A DNA stretch of 54,557 nucleotides from assembly GCA_015065695.1 (NCBI GenBank), contig SVPT01000002.1, positions 1-54,557 of the forward strand, read 5' to 3'. Numbering within the stretch: the first letter of the stretch is position 1; each line of letters starts with the position of its first letter. Both the position numbers and the translations under genes were made by a program. A model generated the notes under the pieces. That model was given only the letters and a program-made list of their open reading frames with translations. It was not told the origin of the DNA and ran no database searches. The DNA is from Oscillospiraceae bacterium. GTDB taxonomy: Bacteria; Bacillota; Clostridia; Oscillospirales; Acutalibacteraceae. This document shows positions 32,615 through 40,644 of this stretch, in pieces.

Positions 32615-34960
32615 TTAATTGGGCACTACAGGGGCTCTGCCGATGTTGAGCGCAGCCCAGTCGGCGTGCTCCTGCAGGGATTCGCGTCCAATCTCGAAGA
32701 GAATCTCCTGACAGGCAACGGCTTTTGATGCCGCCACCTGAGAATTCTTCATGTTTCCGTCCTCTGCAAAAATATCGCTTACGTCCTCGATGGCTCTCTT
32801 GTAGGTGACGAAGGTCAGCATATAATGTTCCAGATCCTCTTCATAGCCCATTATGCGGTTGTGCTCGTTGACCATCATTGCGGCAACAGGGAACGCACCC
32901 GCAAGGAAGAGCAGTATGCTTTCCATGCTGAAGGGGATAAACTCAGGCATTCTCACTGCGAAGTTCACACCGCAGAGAGGCAGTGCAATGTATATCGCCA
33001 GCAGGATTGTTGCGATAACCGCGCCGATAATCAGTCGGTTGGGCAGTCTGTCGCATTTCTCCGCCATCTTCCTTACGCCCAGCTTTTCAGCCTTATTCTT
33101 CTTGCTGTTGGGGTTGCCGTAGATCTTCTTGTGGAGATATGCCGCCTGACCCGGAGGTGTACGCTTGCCGGCTTTATTCGTATGTGCAACGCCGGTTATG
33201 GGGTCTGTAATGCCGGGCAGCCATTCCTCGGTGCCGTCGGGGTATGTGACCTTCTCGTCGGGCAGACCAAGCCAGTAGGTGCATACATTGCGGACACGGT
33301 CAACGTCATCGGCGTATCCGATGCGCTCAGCCTCTGTCCTCGGGTGGTTGAGCATGACCTCCAGATTTATGCTTCTCAGCGCGAAACGCACCCAGGTGAT
33401 GCTGTTTTTCTGCTTGCGCAGGTAGTAGTCCTGAACATTGGCGACGTGTGCCTTGTACTCCGCCGGATTCTTGTACTTTACGTGGTCATATACGTCAGCC
33501 TCGTACCAGCCGCCCTGCACACGGAGTCCTTCCGCAAGCACACGGTAGTCCACATAGCAGTTGTGCATACTGCGGCTGCGGAAGTTGCGCCGCCATATGA
33601 TGTAGGTGAAGAACATCACGGCAAGGTACGCAAACATAATCGCGGGGTGGTTGAACATATCGGAATATACGCCCAGACCGATATACGCAAGACCCGCCAG
33701 CCAGATAATCCTCTTGCCTATCTTCTCGCGGCGGTCACGGTACCAGATGGCAAGGCGGTCGCTGTCGTCAAAGTAGTCCTGCACCATCGCTGTGGACGGC
33801 TTGATGCTGTGGGCAAAGCCAAGACCATACCGCTTGCCCAGCACATATTTGCGCAGACCGATGAGTTTCCGGTTGTATTCGTCAATCTTGTTTATCTGGC
33901 TGAACAGCTTTTTTTCACGGTCGTCTGCCTTGTTCTTTTCCTCCGTTATGCGGCGGGAAAGCGCCTGCAGTCTGCACAGATATTCGCTCTTTTTGCCGCC
34001 TGTCCGTGCCTGCTCACTTTCGATAAGCCGCTGAAGGGGAGCTGCTTCATTGTCTGCCTTTTTCTTTACTCGCGGCTTCTTTTCTCCGCTGATGTCCGCG
34101 GAGAAAAGCTCGGAAAGCACCTCGTCACGCAGAGCCTCTTCGCCGCTTACCAGATCCTCAAAGGGGGTCATGGAATACCAGCTTTTGCCGGATTCAAGCT
34201 GCGGCTCGGGGAATATCTTGCGGATATGGTAGTCGTAGGGCTTGGTTTCTCTTCCGGGCTTGGGGGTGTAGATGTGGTATATCGGGCGGTTTTCCGGAAT
34301 GTGCAGCGGCTGCTGCACGAATGCAGCAGACAGCTTGCCGTGGAGTGCGTCCTTTATGCCCGTGGCGGTGCCGGCAGCACTCTGGGTCAGTTCGCCGTTC
34401 CACAGGGCTATGTATACCATGCTGTGGTCGGAAATAAACCGTTCCACCTCCGAGAACTGACGGTCTGCGGTTTCGGTTTCTCCTGCTGCGTTGTCAAGCA
34501 GAAGATCCTTTACCTTGTCCCACTCGGAATTGCCGGAAACATAGGGAATGACATAGGGCGGTTCGCAGGACCTGCAAATCTCACGGTATCTTGCCTTGTC
34601 CGCTTCACTGAAATCGGGTATACCGCCAACAGTGCGGTTGAGATACACGTCCTCCGGCATGGGCAGCACTATGCGCACCCTCAGATTGGCATTCCCTGTC
34701 CTCTTTGCATAGGCGAGGAATTCTTCCGCGACAATCTGGTCTGCGCCCTTTGCCAGTGCGGTAAGCAGTATGATGGGCGATTCCCCGCACTCCTTGCAGA
34801 TGCGGTCCAGCACACGGCTGACACTGGCGCGGATAGCCGCGTCATTGCCCTGCTCCATACGAACATCGCGGTGACCGATAACACCGACATATACCGGTAT
34901 CTTGCGCTTCTGCAGGCGGTCGATGTCCGCCTGTGTAATCTTTGCTTTATTCCCGGGCAT
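32615..34960 (-). CDS. SLOG-domain protein with C-terminal SLATT-like transmembrane modules, predicted nucleotide-gated membrane effector
   Basis: 781 residues from an ATG with GGAGG 9 bases upstream. Residues ~20-200 look like a SLOG (LSDAT/TRPM-type) Rossmann domain: KIPVYVGVIGHRDVR, LLTALAKGADQIVAEEFL (GAD motif), RIVLPMPEDVYLNR and YIALWNGE...GTATGI. A charged linker and a coiled coil (about 300-345) follow. There are two TM hairpins: IIWLAGLAYIGLGVYS plus AIMFAYLAVMFFTYII, and IIGAVIATILLAIYIALPL plus ILLFLAGAFPVAAMMV. A soluble helical part lies between and after them, as in SLATT domains. In the SLOG-SLATT scheme, SLOG senses or makes a nucleotide signal and SLATT damages the membrane. 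First gene of an operon with RyR and glycohydrolase genes. Confidence 0.75.
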   Translation of the reverse strand: MPGNKAKITQADIDRLQKRKIPVYVGVIGHRDVRMEQGNDAAIRASVSRVLDRICKECGESPIILLTALAKGADQIVAEEFLAYAKRTGNANLRVRIVLPMPEDVYLNRTVGGIPDFSEADKARYREICRSCEPPYVIPYVSGNSEWDKVKDLLLDNAAGETETADRQFSEVERFISDHSMVYIALWNGELTQSAAGTATGIKDALHGKLSAAFVQQPLHIPENRPIYHIYTPKPGRETKPYDYHIRKIFPEPQLESGKSWYSMTPFEDLVSGEEALRDEVLSELFSADISGEKKPRVKKKADNEAAPLQRLIESEQARTGGKKSEYLCRLQALSRRITEEKNKADDREKKLFSQINKIDEYNRKLIGLRKYVLGKRYGLGFAHSIKPSTAMVQDYFDDSDRLAIWYRDRREKIGKRIIWLAGLAYIGLGVYSDMFNHPAIMFAYLAVMFFTYIIWRRNFRSRSMHNCYVDYRVLAEGLRVQGGWYEADVYDHVKYKNPAEYKAHVANVQDYYLRKQKNSITWVRFALRSINLEVMLNHPRTEAERIGYADDVDRVRNVCTYWLGLPDEKVTYPDGTEEWLPGITDPITGVAHTNKAGKRTPPGQAAYLHKKIYGNPNSKKNKAEKLGVRKMAEKCDRLPNRLIIGAVIATILLAIYIALPLCGVNFAVRMPEFIPFSMESILLFLAGAFPVAAMMVNEHNRIMGYEEDLEHYMLTFVTYKRAIEDVSDIFAEDGNMKNSQVAASKAVACQEILFEIGRESLQEHADWAALNIGRAPVVPN

Positions 34961-34996
34961 ATTGTTAATCCTCCATCCTTTTTTCTTTTGTGTCAG

Positions 34997-35014
34997 TTCC
35001 AAAACCCTTTGGAA
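34997..35014 (-). promoter_or_regulatory. Inverted repeat in the leader of the SLOG operon
   Basis: TTCCAAAACCCTTTGGAA is a near-perfect palindrome (TTCCAAA/TTTGGAA) between the -10 box and the ribosome binding site. It could be a repressor operator or an RNA hairpin. No regulator gene is adjacent. Confidence 0.4.
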
Positions 35015-35029
35015 ACTTTCATCTATTGA

Positions 35030-35058
35030 ATTATACCATGCGATATTTTGGAAATCAA
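35030..35058 (-). promoter_or_regulatory. Promoter of the SLOG-RyR-glycohydrolase operon
   Basis: On the minus strand TTGATT (35053-35058), 17 bases, TATAAT (35030-35035), giving a leader of about 65 bases before the start at 34960. Confidence 0.7.
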
Positions 35059-35125
35059 TGATGCTCACATATTTTTGTTTTCGTTCTGCCATTTTTTTAT
35101 CGCTTATGCCACAGGTTTGACGGCG

Positions 35126-35154
35126 TTGCCCAAAGCTGCTCTTTATGCTATACT
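35126..35154 (+). promoter_or_regulatory. Promoter of the flavodoxin-family reductase gene
   Basis: TTGCCC (35126-35131), 17 bases, TATACT (35149-35154) with an extended -10 TG. Its position rules out the in-frame start at 35145 and supports the ATG at 35184. Confidence 0.55.
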
Positions 35155-35183
35155 TTATGCAGATAATTTTCGGAGGTCTTTTG

Positions 35184-35741
35184 ATGAAGACAACAGCAAT
35201 TTTCGCCTCGGCAAACCAAAACGGCAGCACTGCCCTGCTGCTGAACACCTTTCTTGACGCCCTTTCCCATCGTGCCGATGACAGCGTCACCATCTTTGAG
35301 CCATACAAAATGACCCCGCAGCCTTGCATGGGCTGCGGGGCGTGCAGTGAAGCCGATATATGCATACACGATGATCTTGACCGCCTGTGGTCAGCAGTAG
35401 CCGAGAGCAGTCTGCTGGTCATCGCCTCGCCTGTATACTTCCGTGGGCTGCCGTCGCCGCTCAAGGCGGTCATCGACCGCACCCAGCGGCACTATATGGC
35501 AAAGCTGCGGGGAGATTCGCCCCTGTGCGCCGCCGAAAGGGAAGCGGTGGTGCTGCTTGCCGCAGGTACCAACATGGAGGACGGCGAAACCGCCGCCCGT
35601 GAGCTGCACCATGCGCTGACCGCACTGGGCGTTGTGCGCACCCGCGTCATTGTCGCCGGCGGCACCAACTACCACCCTGTAACGCCGGAAAAGCTTGCGG
35701 AAATCCGCGCCGCAGCAGCCGAGCTGCGCTGCCTGAAATAA
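35184..35741 (+). CDS. Flavodoxin-family NAD(P)H-dependent FMN reductase with a Cys-rich insert
   Basis: 185 residues, start fixed by CGGAGG upstream. It is a flavodoxin-like fold: FASANQNGSTALLLNTFLDAL binds the FMN phosphate, and VIASPVYFRGLPSPLKAVIDR is the typical second FMN loop. Between them PCMGCGACSEADICIHDD carries four Cys residues, as in iron-sulfur flavoproteins and related reductases. The enzyme probably transfers electrons between NAD(P)H or Fe-S donors and flavin substrates. It is divergent from the SLOG operon and convergent with rlmA, with a 12-base gap. Confidence 0.8.
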   Translation: MKTTAIFASANQNGSTALLLNTFLDALSHRADDSVTIFEPYKMTPQPCMGCGACSEADICIHDDLDRLWSAVAESSLLVIASPVYFRGLPSPLKAVIDRTQRHYMAKLRGDSPLCAAEREAVVLLAAGTNMEDGETAARELHHALTALGVVRTRVIVAGGTNYHPVTPEKLAEIRAAAAELRCLK

Positions 35742-35753
35742 CACACCAAATAA

Positions 35754-36569
35754 TCACACGCCAAGCACGCGGACAGCAACCTCTATCTCTGTGGTCAACC
35801 GTTCGACCTGTGCCAGCTTGCGCTGGTCGTCGGCACCTGTCTTGTAGACATAGGGGGTCATGGTGAAGAGGTCGGTTATCGTTTCGCCCTCTATCGTCAG
35901 GTCAAACCTTACCTCATGGCAGTCCAGCAGACGGAAGCCCTCCGGCATGGGCGGCTCGGGCGGATTAAGCTGGGGGCGGTCGTACACCGCCTGCTTCAGC
36001 CCGAAAAGATGCCGCTCCAGCGGCACTGCCTGTATCAGCCGACCGCCCTTATTCAGCACCCTGCGAAATTCCTCTGCAGCCGTCGGCGCGAAGATGCTCA
36101 GCACCACGTCGGCGCTCCTGTCGGCAATGGGCATACGGAAAACGCTGGCGGCCGCCAGCTCAATATCCTCACCCCTGCGCGCTGCCTGCCGCAGCGCATC
36201 GCGGGAGATGTCTATACCTGCCGCCCTGAGCATAACGCCCCGCTCGCGCATATGGCGCAGCAGTCCTGCGGTGTAGTAGCCCTCTCCGCAGCCTGCGTCC
36301 ACAAGGCAGTCATCATTCTCAAGACAGCCCTCCGCCGCCTCGCACAGCGCGTCCAGCAACGGGCGGTAGTGTCCTCCGTCAAGGAATCGTGTCCTCGCCT
36401 GAATCTGCGCCGCGTCATCTCCGTGGCGTTTGCTTCCGGAGCTGTTGTTCATCAGCAGATTGACGTAGCCTGCGCGGGCTATATCATAGCAGTGCTTTCT
36501 TCCGCACACCAGAGAGCGTCCCTGCTGCTCCAGTTGCCCGCCGCAGACAGGGCAAGTAAAAAGGCTCAT
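35754..36569 (-). CDS. rlmA: 23S rRNA (guanine-N1)-methyltransferase, RlmA family
   Basis: 271 residues. An N-terminal zinc site (CPVCGGQLEQQGRSLVCGRKHCYD: Cys, Cys, Cys, His/Cys pattern) precedes the family phrase ARAGYVNLLM, then a Rossmann methyltransferase domain with LVDAGCGEGYY for SAM and FAPTAAEEFRRVL. RlmA(I) methylates G745 and RlmA(II) G748 of 23S rRNA; the sub-type cannot be told apart by eye. GGAGG precedes the ATG. It is followed by a GyrI-like gene upstream on the same strand (gap 21 bases), so it may be part of that run. Confidence 0.88.
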   Translation of the reverse strand: MSLFTCPVCGGQLEQQGRSLVCGRKHCYDIARAGYVNLLMNNSSGSKRHGDDAAQIQARTRFLDGGHYRPLLDALCEAAEGCLENDDCLVDAGCGEGYYTAGLLRHMRERGVMLRAAGIDISRDALRQAARRGEDIELAAASVFRMPIADRSADVVLSIFAPTAAEEFRRVLNKGGRLIQAVPLERHLFGLKQAVYDRPQLNPPEPPMPEGFRLLDCHEVRFDLTIEGETITDLFTMTPYVYKTGADDQRKLAQVERLTTEIEVAVRVLGV

Positions 36570-36590
36570 TTCCTTGCCTCCAATTTTTCC

Positions 36591-37055
36591 TTACAGTCTT
36601 TTAACAGGGAACAACATATAGCTGATGCCTGCGGTCGGGTCGGTAAAGTCCTGCACCGCGCCGGCAAGCTCAATGCCCTCTTCCCTCATGTGCGCAAGCA
36701 TCTCGCCGAAGGTGTCGCCGCCCTCGCAGCGCACCCGCAGATACTCAAAGGCGGGCACCTCCCAGCGCACCCAGCCCTCAGGCGGCTGTGCGCTGTCCTC
36801 GCACTCCACGCCCGCCAGATACAGCCCCTTGGTGAAGCCATCTTCCCAAGGCATAAAGGAGCGTGACAGGTCGGTCATTGCACCCCAGATGCCTGCAAGA
36901 CTGCCGTCCTCATTCTTTTTTGCAAGGGCGGCAACCTCCGCAAAGCGTCCGTTTGCCTTGCCCCAGAGCCGCTGCACAAAGCCCTCGCCCTCTGCTGTTG
37001 AGCCTTCCATGCCTATGACGGCAAAGGAGGGCTTTTTTATTTTCTCTATGTTCAT
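36591..37055 (-). CDS. GyrI-like / effector-binding (SOUL-fold) domain protein
   Basis: 154 residues in a single domain: IEKIKKPSFAVIGMEGS, then WGKANGRFAEV, LYLAGVECED, VPAFEYLRVRCEGG and a final YMLFPV. This is the pattern of stand-alone GyrI-like proteins related to AraC effector-binding domains, which bind small hydrophobic molecules or, for GyrI, DNA gyrase. The ATG at 37055 has AGGG 9 bases upstream. An in-frame ATG at 37097 would overlap the preceding gene. Ligand and role unknown. Confidence 0.75.
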   Translation of the reverse strand: MNIEKIKKPSFAVIGMEGSTAEGEGFVQRLWGKANGRFAEVAALAKKNEDGSLAGIWGAMTDLSRSFMPWEDGFTKGLYLAGVECEDSAQPPEGWVRWEVPAFEYLRVRCEGGDTFGEMLAHMREEGIELAGAVQDFTDPTAGISYMLFPVKRL

Positions 37056-37080
37056 GCGTCTTACCCTGACTTCCGCTGCA

Positions 37081-37608
37081 TCAGTCGCAATCGACATACA
37101 GGAAATGCTTGCCGCAGGTCAGGCAGCGGAAAAGATACCCCTGCAGATGACCGTTGATGTTGCCTCGGAGAGTGTCGAAGTCAAAGCCGCATATCTCCTC
37201 GTCGTAGTTTTCCTCCAGCTCCTTTTCCAGACCCATGCGCACTATATCGTCCCACAGCACGCCGCCCAGATAGGCACAGTAGTCGCCGCAGTGGGCATAC
37301 CAGTATTCCTGCTGCCAGCCGCAGTAGCCGAGGGTGCGGGCGGTCAGCTCCATCATCTTGCTTCCGTCGGGGTCGTCCACATCGCCTGCGTTTTCCGAAT
37401 CCTGAAAACAGCCGTCAAACTTTTCTGCCGCGCTGCCATCGGCAATGCACTGCGGGCACAGGCACTCCACGTCCTCTCCGGAAAAGAAAGGATTTCTGTA
37501 GCACAGCGTGGTCACCTTGCCGCAGCAGTCGCACACCTCGCCTGCGGTGACCTCAAAGGCACCTGTGGCAACAGGGTCAGGGTGATACCTGAAAACGATA
37601 TTATCCAT
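37081..37608 (-). CDS. CbrC (UPF0167) family protein
   Basis: 175 residues. The opening FRYHPDPVATGAF, two CxxC pairs (CDCC and CPQC) with IADGSAAEKFDGCF, and a late CLTCGKHFLYVDCD match the CbrC/UPF0167 family. The E. coli member is linked to colicin E2 tolerance; the molecular function is unknown. The Cys pairs suggest a zinc site. AAAGGAG precedes the ATG. It lies in a minus-strand run LRR protein - CbrC - GyrI-like - RlmA with short gaps. Confidence 0.82.
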   Translation of the reverse strand: MDNIVFRYHPDPVATGAFEVTAGEVCDCCGKVTTLCYRNPFFSGEDVECLCPQCIADGSAAEKFDGCFQDSENAGDVDDPDGSKMMELTARTLGYCGWQQEYWYAHCGDYCAYLGGVLWDDIVRMGLEKELEENYDEEICGFDFDTLRGNINGHLQGYLFRCLTCGKHFLYVDCD

Positions 37609-37631
37609 ATGTATTCTCCTTTGTCATTCAT

Positions 37632-38756
37632 CTATATGGAAACATTGCAGCCCGGCACACTTTCCCGCAGCTTTGCCGCCTGCTCTTCGGTTACATTGGT
37701 GTCACGCAGACCCACGAGGTACAGGTTATCCAGTCCATAGAGCGGGGAAATGTCGCTGACAGGACAGCCGTCCAGCTTCAGCGTGTGCAGCTCCTTAAGC
37801 CCTGCCAGCGGAGAGATGTCGCTGATTGGGTTATCATTCAGCTCCACCCACGAAAGGGCGGAGAGAGCATCAATGCCCGTAAGGTCGGTTATGCCCTCTT
37901 CGCTCGCCCACAGGGTGGTCACATTGGTCAGCTTGGCAAGCTGACTGCTGTCAGCCGCCAGACGACCGTTTGCGAATATGTCGTCGCCGTACAGCGTTGT
38001 TTCCGCAACGGAAATATACTCGTCCCCAATACGGGCAAAGTGGACATTGTTATATTCTGCCGCAAACAGCCACAGCCCCGCTGCCAAAAACAGCCCCGTC
38101 GCAATGCCCGCGGCTATCCCTGCCCGTTCTTTTCTCAGCGTGCCGCGCCACTGGGCCTGAGCTTCGGCAGAAGCCTCTCCCTCGGTCAGCGCACCGCCTG
38201 CGGCGGCTGTCAGGTCGCGCTTGAGCAGGTCGTAGCCGGGTACAGTGCTGTCAAAGTTGAACTGCCCGAAGCCCTTGCCGCTGATGAGGATATTGTCCGC
38301 GAAAAAGCCTTTGGCGGTGCTGAAGTTTTTCAGGTCACTCAGCTTGCCGATGCGTGCCATGCCTATCATGGGCACAGCCAGCATACTGCCGTCCCTGACC
38401 TCTATGCGCGTCCTTGCCATGCGAATGACCAGCGTGCCCAGAAGGACAAACACCAGCCCGCCGGGCACCAGAATGTGGGTAATCTCAGGGAAAAACGCAA
38501 AGGAAACCGCACCTGCCGCAATGCCTGCCACGCACAGCAGTATGCCCAGAAAGGTGTGCAGTACACGCTTTCCGCTCTTTTCTCTCACTGTGTATTCGCC
38601 GGGATTCATTTTATCTGTTGCGGCTTTTGCGGCGGCTTCCTTTTTCTTTACAGCAGAGCGCAGAAACAGCATACACACTGCCCCACATACGGCAACCAGC
38701 CCAAACATGGCGAGGGCATACTCACTTAATCTGATATTTCTGACCCAGAACAGCAT
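37632..38756 (-). CDS. Membrane protein with a C-terminal leucine-rich-repeat domain
   Basis: 374 residues with four hydrophobic helices: ALAMFGLVAVCGAVCMLFL near the start, FLGILLCVAGIAAGAVSFAFF and ILVPGGLVFVLLGTLVI in the middle, and IAAGIATGLFLAAGLWLFAA at about 215-235. The C-terminal ~130 residues are internalin-type LRRs (LTNVTTLWAS; LSALSWVELNDNPISDISPLAGLKELHTLKLDGCPVSDISPL is the strongest stretch) and probably face outside. It is likely a surface interaction protein with unknown partner. GGGGAG precedes the ATG; promoter at 38793-38821. First gene of the minus-strand run toward rlmA. Confidence 0.72.
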   Translation of the reverse strand: MLFWVRNIRLSEYALAMFGLVAVCGAVCMLFLRSAVKKKEAAAKAATDKMNPGEYTVREKSGKRVLHTFLGILLCVAGIAAGAVSFAFFPEITHILVPGGLVFVLLGTLVIRMARTRIEVRDGSMLAVPMIGMARIGKLSDLKNFSTAKGFFADNILISGKGFGQFNFDSTVPGYDLLKRDLTAAAGGALTEGEASAEAQAQWRGTLRKERAGIAAGIATGLFLAAGLWLFAAEYNNVHFARIGDEYISVAETTLYGDDIFANGRLAADSSQLAKLTNVTTLWASEEGITDLTGIDALSALSWVELNDNPISDISPLAGLKELHTLKLDGCPVSDISPLYGLDNLYLVGLRDTNVTEEQAAKLRESVPGCNVSI

Positions 38757-38792
38757 TACACGATACTCCCCTTTACATGATTATTCAATATG

Positions 38793-38821
38793 ATTATAAA
38801 AGGAAATTCCGCGCAATGCAA
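38793..38821 (-). promoter_or_regulatory. Promoter of the LRR membrane protein gene
   Basis: On the minus strand TTGCAT (38816-38821), 17 bases, TATAAT (38793-38798). Confidence 0.65.
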
Positions 38822-38973
38822 TAGCTTTGTCGTCCCGTTTCCCATATGCGGATTGCTCTGCACCCATGTCCATTGATTCCGCACACACCATAATCAGGAT
38901 ATATTGTCAATTTCTTCACATAAAAACAACGTCATCAAGCAGCCTTAATTTATGTTAATAATCTCATAATCCC

Positions 38974-39225
38974 TTGCAATCCTTCTTCCTTTGTGCTATA
39001 GTCTTGTTGTCAGGAATCTTATAGATTTGGGTGTAAGCGATATGTTCGCTTCATCAGATTTCTGTTGTTTCTCTTCCTTTACCATTTTCTTTTCTTTCCT
39101 TATTATTTCCCTTTGGTTCGTGGCGGCTGTACCCGCAGCCGCCACAAACACAACAGCCCCCATAGCACCGTCTTTTCTTCTTTCACGGTGCTGCGGAGGC
39201 TGTTGTGTTTTTTGTATTTTTTCTT
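38974..39225 (+). ncRNA. Candidate small non-coding RNA with its own promoter and terminator
   Basis: The 693-base gap between the LRR gene and the DUF4363 gene has no convincing ORF. It does hold a promoter: TTGCAA (38974-38979), 17 bases, TATAGT (38997-39002) with an extended -10. A strong terminator lies about 150 bases on: ACACAACAGCC...AGCACCGT pairs with ACGGTGCT...GGCTGTTGTGT (39148-39208), followed by TTTTTTG. The predicted RNA of ~210 bases has a 5' hairpin (AGCGA/TCGCT), a long C/U-rich single-stranded stretch with CUUCC and UUUCCCUUU words near 39065-39115, and a GGCGGCT/AGCCGCC hairpin at 39122. I do not recognise 6S, SRP, RNase P or tmRNA. Bases 38822-38970 hold nothing I can name. 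Confidence 0.5.
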
Positions 39226-39400
39226 TTCCCATGTATTTTTCTGCATTACTCAGGCACAATCGGGCAATACCGATTGCTTTGCGAAGGTTTCGGAAAGCAC
39301 CATTACCCCCTGCCGCGCTGTTTGCCTGCACATAAGCCCGCCCTGCGAATACTATGTAATATCGCGGAGGCGGGCTCGCTCCTGTCACCGCGTAAGATAT

Positions 39401-39429
39401 GCCGCCCGGGGTACAGCATCTCGGGCGGC
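39401..39429 (-). terminator. Hairpin downstream of the DUF4363 gene
   Basis: GCCGCCCG (39401-39408) and CGGGCGGC (39422-39429) form a perfect 8-bp stem 20 bases after the stop codon of the DUF4363 gene. No T-run follows, so terminator function is uncertain. Confidence 0.4.
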
Positions 39430-39449
39430 AGTTGGATATTGGGGAAACA

Positions 39450-39809
39450 CTACAGAATGTTCTTCAGCAATGGACGCTCGGTCTGCTCCAGATGCTCCAC
39501 CGCAGCCAGCAGCTCTTCGCACGCCATCTTCCAGTACAGCTCGTCCTCCATCTTCACCTTAACGTCCAGTATGGCAATCTTTGCCGCGACACTTTCCAGC
39601 TCGCTGTGTCGGGTGTGCAGCGCCAGACGCCGCTCATAACGCTCCCACTGCCTTTTCAGCAGCTCAACCCCCTCTGCTGAGCGCGCCTGCTGCAGCATTT
39701 CTATACGATAGGTCATTTCCTTTGCGGCACTCCTTGTGTGCCATAACGATGCCGCTCCAATAGCGATTGTCACCGCCAGAATCAGCACCGCAGCTCCAAG
39801 CCTTTTCAT
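39450..39809 (-). CDS. DUF4363 family small membrane-anchored protein
   Basis: 119 residues: an N-terminal signal anchor (AAVLILAVTIAIGAASLWHT), then a helical, charged, coiled-coil-like body (EMTYRIEMLQQARSAEGVELLKRQWERYERRLAL). This matches DUF4363 proteins, which are commonly encoded next to DUF421 (YetF-like) membrane proteins in Clostridia and Bacilli. AAAGGAG precedes the ATG. It lies 36 bases after the DUF421 gene on the same strand, so the pair is an operon; the two may form a complex in the spore or cell membrane, which is inference. Confidence 0.7.
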   Translation of the reverse strand: MKRLGAAVLILAVTIAIGAASLWHTRSAAKEMTYRIEMLQQARSAEGVELLKRQWERYERRLALHTRHSELESVAAKIAILDVKVKMEDELYWKMACEELLAAVEHLEQTERPLLKNIL

Positions 39810-39845
39810 AAATCCGCTCCTTTGCCTGCTTTATACCATATGCTA

Positions 39846-40514
39846 TTATTCTTTTTTTATAATGGTAAACGAGCCATCGCTGCTGCCGGTCATTATAAAT
39901 ACCTCCTCCGGCTGCACCCCTTCTCTGCGGAGGGTATCTTCTATGCGCTGCTCGTCCCAGCCGATGAGGCTCATTGAATGTTCCTCTATCACACCATCAC
40001 TGACAAGCAGCACGCTCATCTGCTCGCCTGTGGTGTCCACCCCGGCACTGCCTGCGCTTACAGGCAGACACTCCGCCTTTTGCAGTACGCTCAACGAGCC
40101 GTCAGGCTCCACCACTGCCCACCTGACCGAGGCTATGTCAAACACCGACTGCTTACGCAGCGATTCAAAGAGGTCTGCGTTGGTCATTCTCAGCCTGCGC
40201 AATGCGTCCTGCTGTATCTTTCCGTCAGCAATTACCGCAACAGGTCTTCCACAAATCACGCGGGCAAACCGCGCACTGCGCAGCATCAGGCCGGACATGA
40301 ATATCTCCAGCACCACCAGCATTGCAATGGGCAGTACGCCTGTCAGCAGGGGTATGCCTACCTCCTGCATCGGTACGGCGGCGAGGTCGGAAATCATCAG
40401 CGTTATTACCAGCTCGGCAGGCTGCAGCTCCCCGATGGTGCGCTTGCCCATGATGCGCACTGCGGCTATAACGAGGACGTACAGTATTACTGTTCTTATA
40501 ATCACTGTCAGCAT
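39846..40514 (-). CDS. DUF421 (YetF-like) membrane protein
   Basis: 222 residues. Three TM helices (VIIRTVILYVLVIAAVRIMG; AELVITLMISDLAAVPM region; LLTGVLPIAMLVVLEIFM) carry the family signature RIMGKRTIGELQPAELVI, followed by the cytoplasmic DUF421 domain (RPVAVIADGKIQQDALRRLRMTNADLFESLR; ASVRWAVVEPDGSLSVL). Members include YetF/YdfS of Bacillus, present in the spore membrane; function is not settled. The ribosome binding site is weak (GGTGATGG). Upstream lies the second dispersed repeat copy. Confidence 0.85.
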   Translation of the reverse strand: MLTVIIRTVILYVLVIAAVRIMGKRTIGELQPAELVITLMISDLAAVPMQEVGIPLLTGVLPIAMLVVLEIFMSGLMLRSARFARVICGRPVAVIADGKIQQDALRRLRMTNADLFESLRKQSVFDIASVRWAVVEPDGSLSVLQKAECLPVSAGSAGVDTTGEQMSVLLVSDGVIEEHSMSLIGWDEQRIEDTLRREGVQPEEVFIMTGSSDGSFTIIKKE

Positions 40515-40644
40515 AATCCATCACCGCTAGGTAGTATTGCCAAAGGCTGGCTGAAAATACCTCCTGTCGGTCAATTGCGCCAAACGAAAAAACCGCACAC
40601 TGGTTTGTGTCATGTCCTTAGCGGACAATCAACACCATCTCATT

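Noticed and set aside
29764-34960. Complete type II Thoeris system
   Set aside because: No TIR-domain gene is present anywhere in the window, so only a ThsA-macro-like component can be claimed.
38996-39388. 130-codon minus-strand open frame in the gene-free region
   Set aside because: It has no ribosome binding site, covers the terminator hairpins of the small RNA candidate, and its composition follows the purine-rich complement of the C/U-rich RNA.
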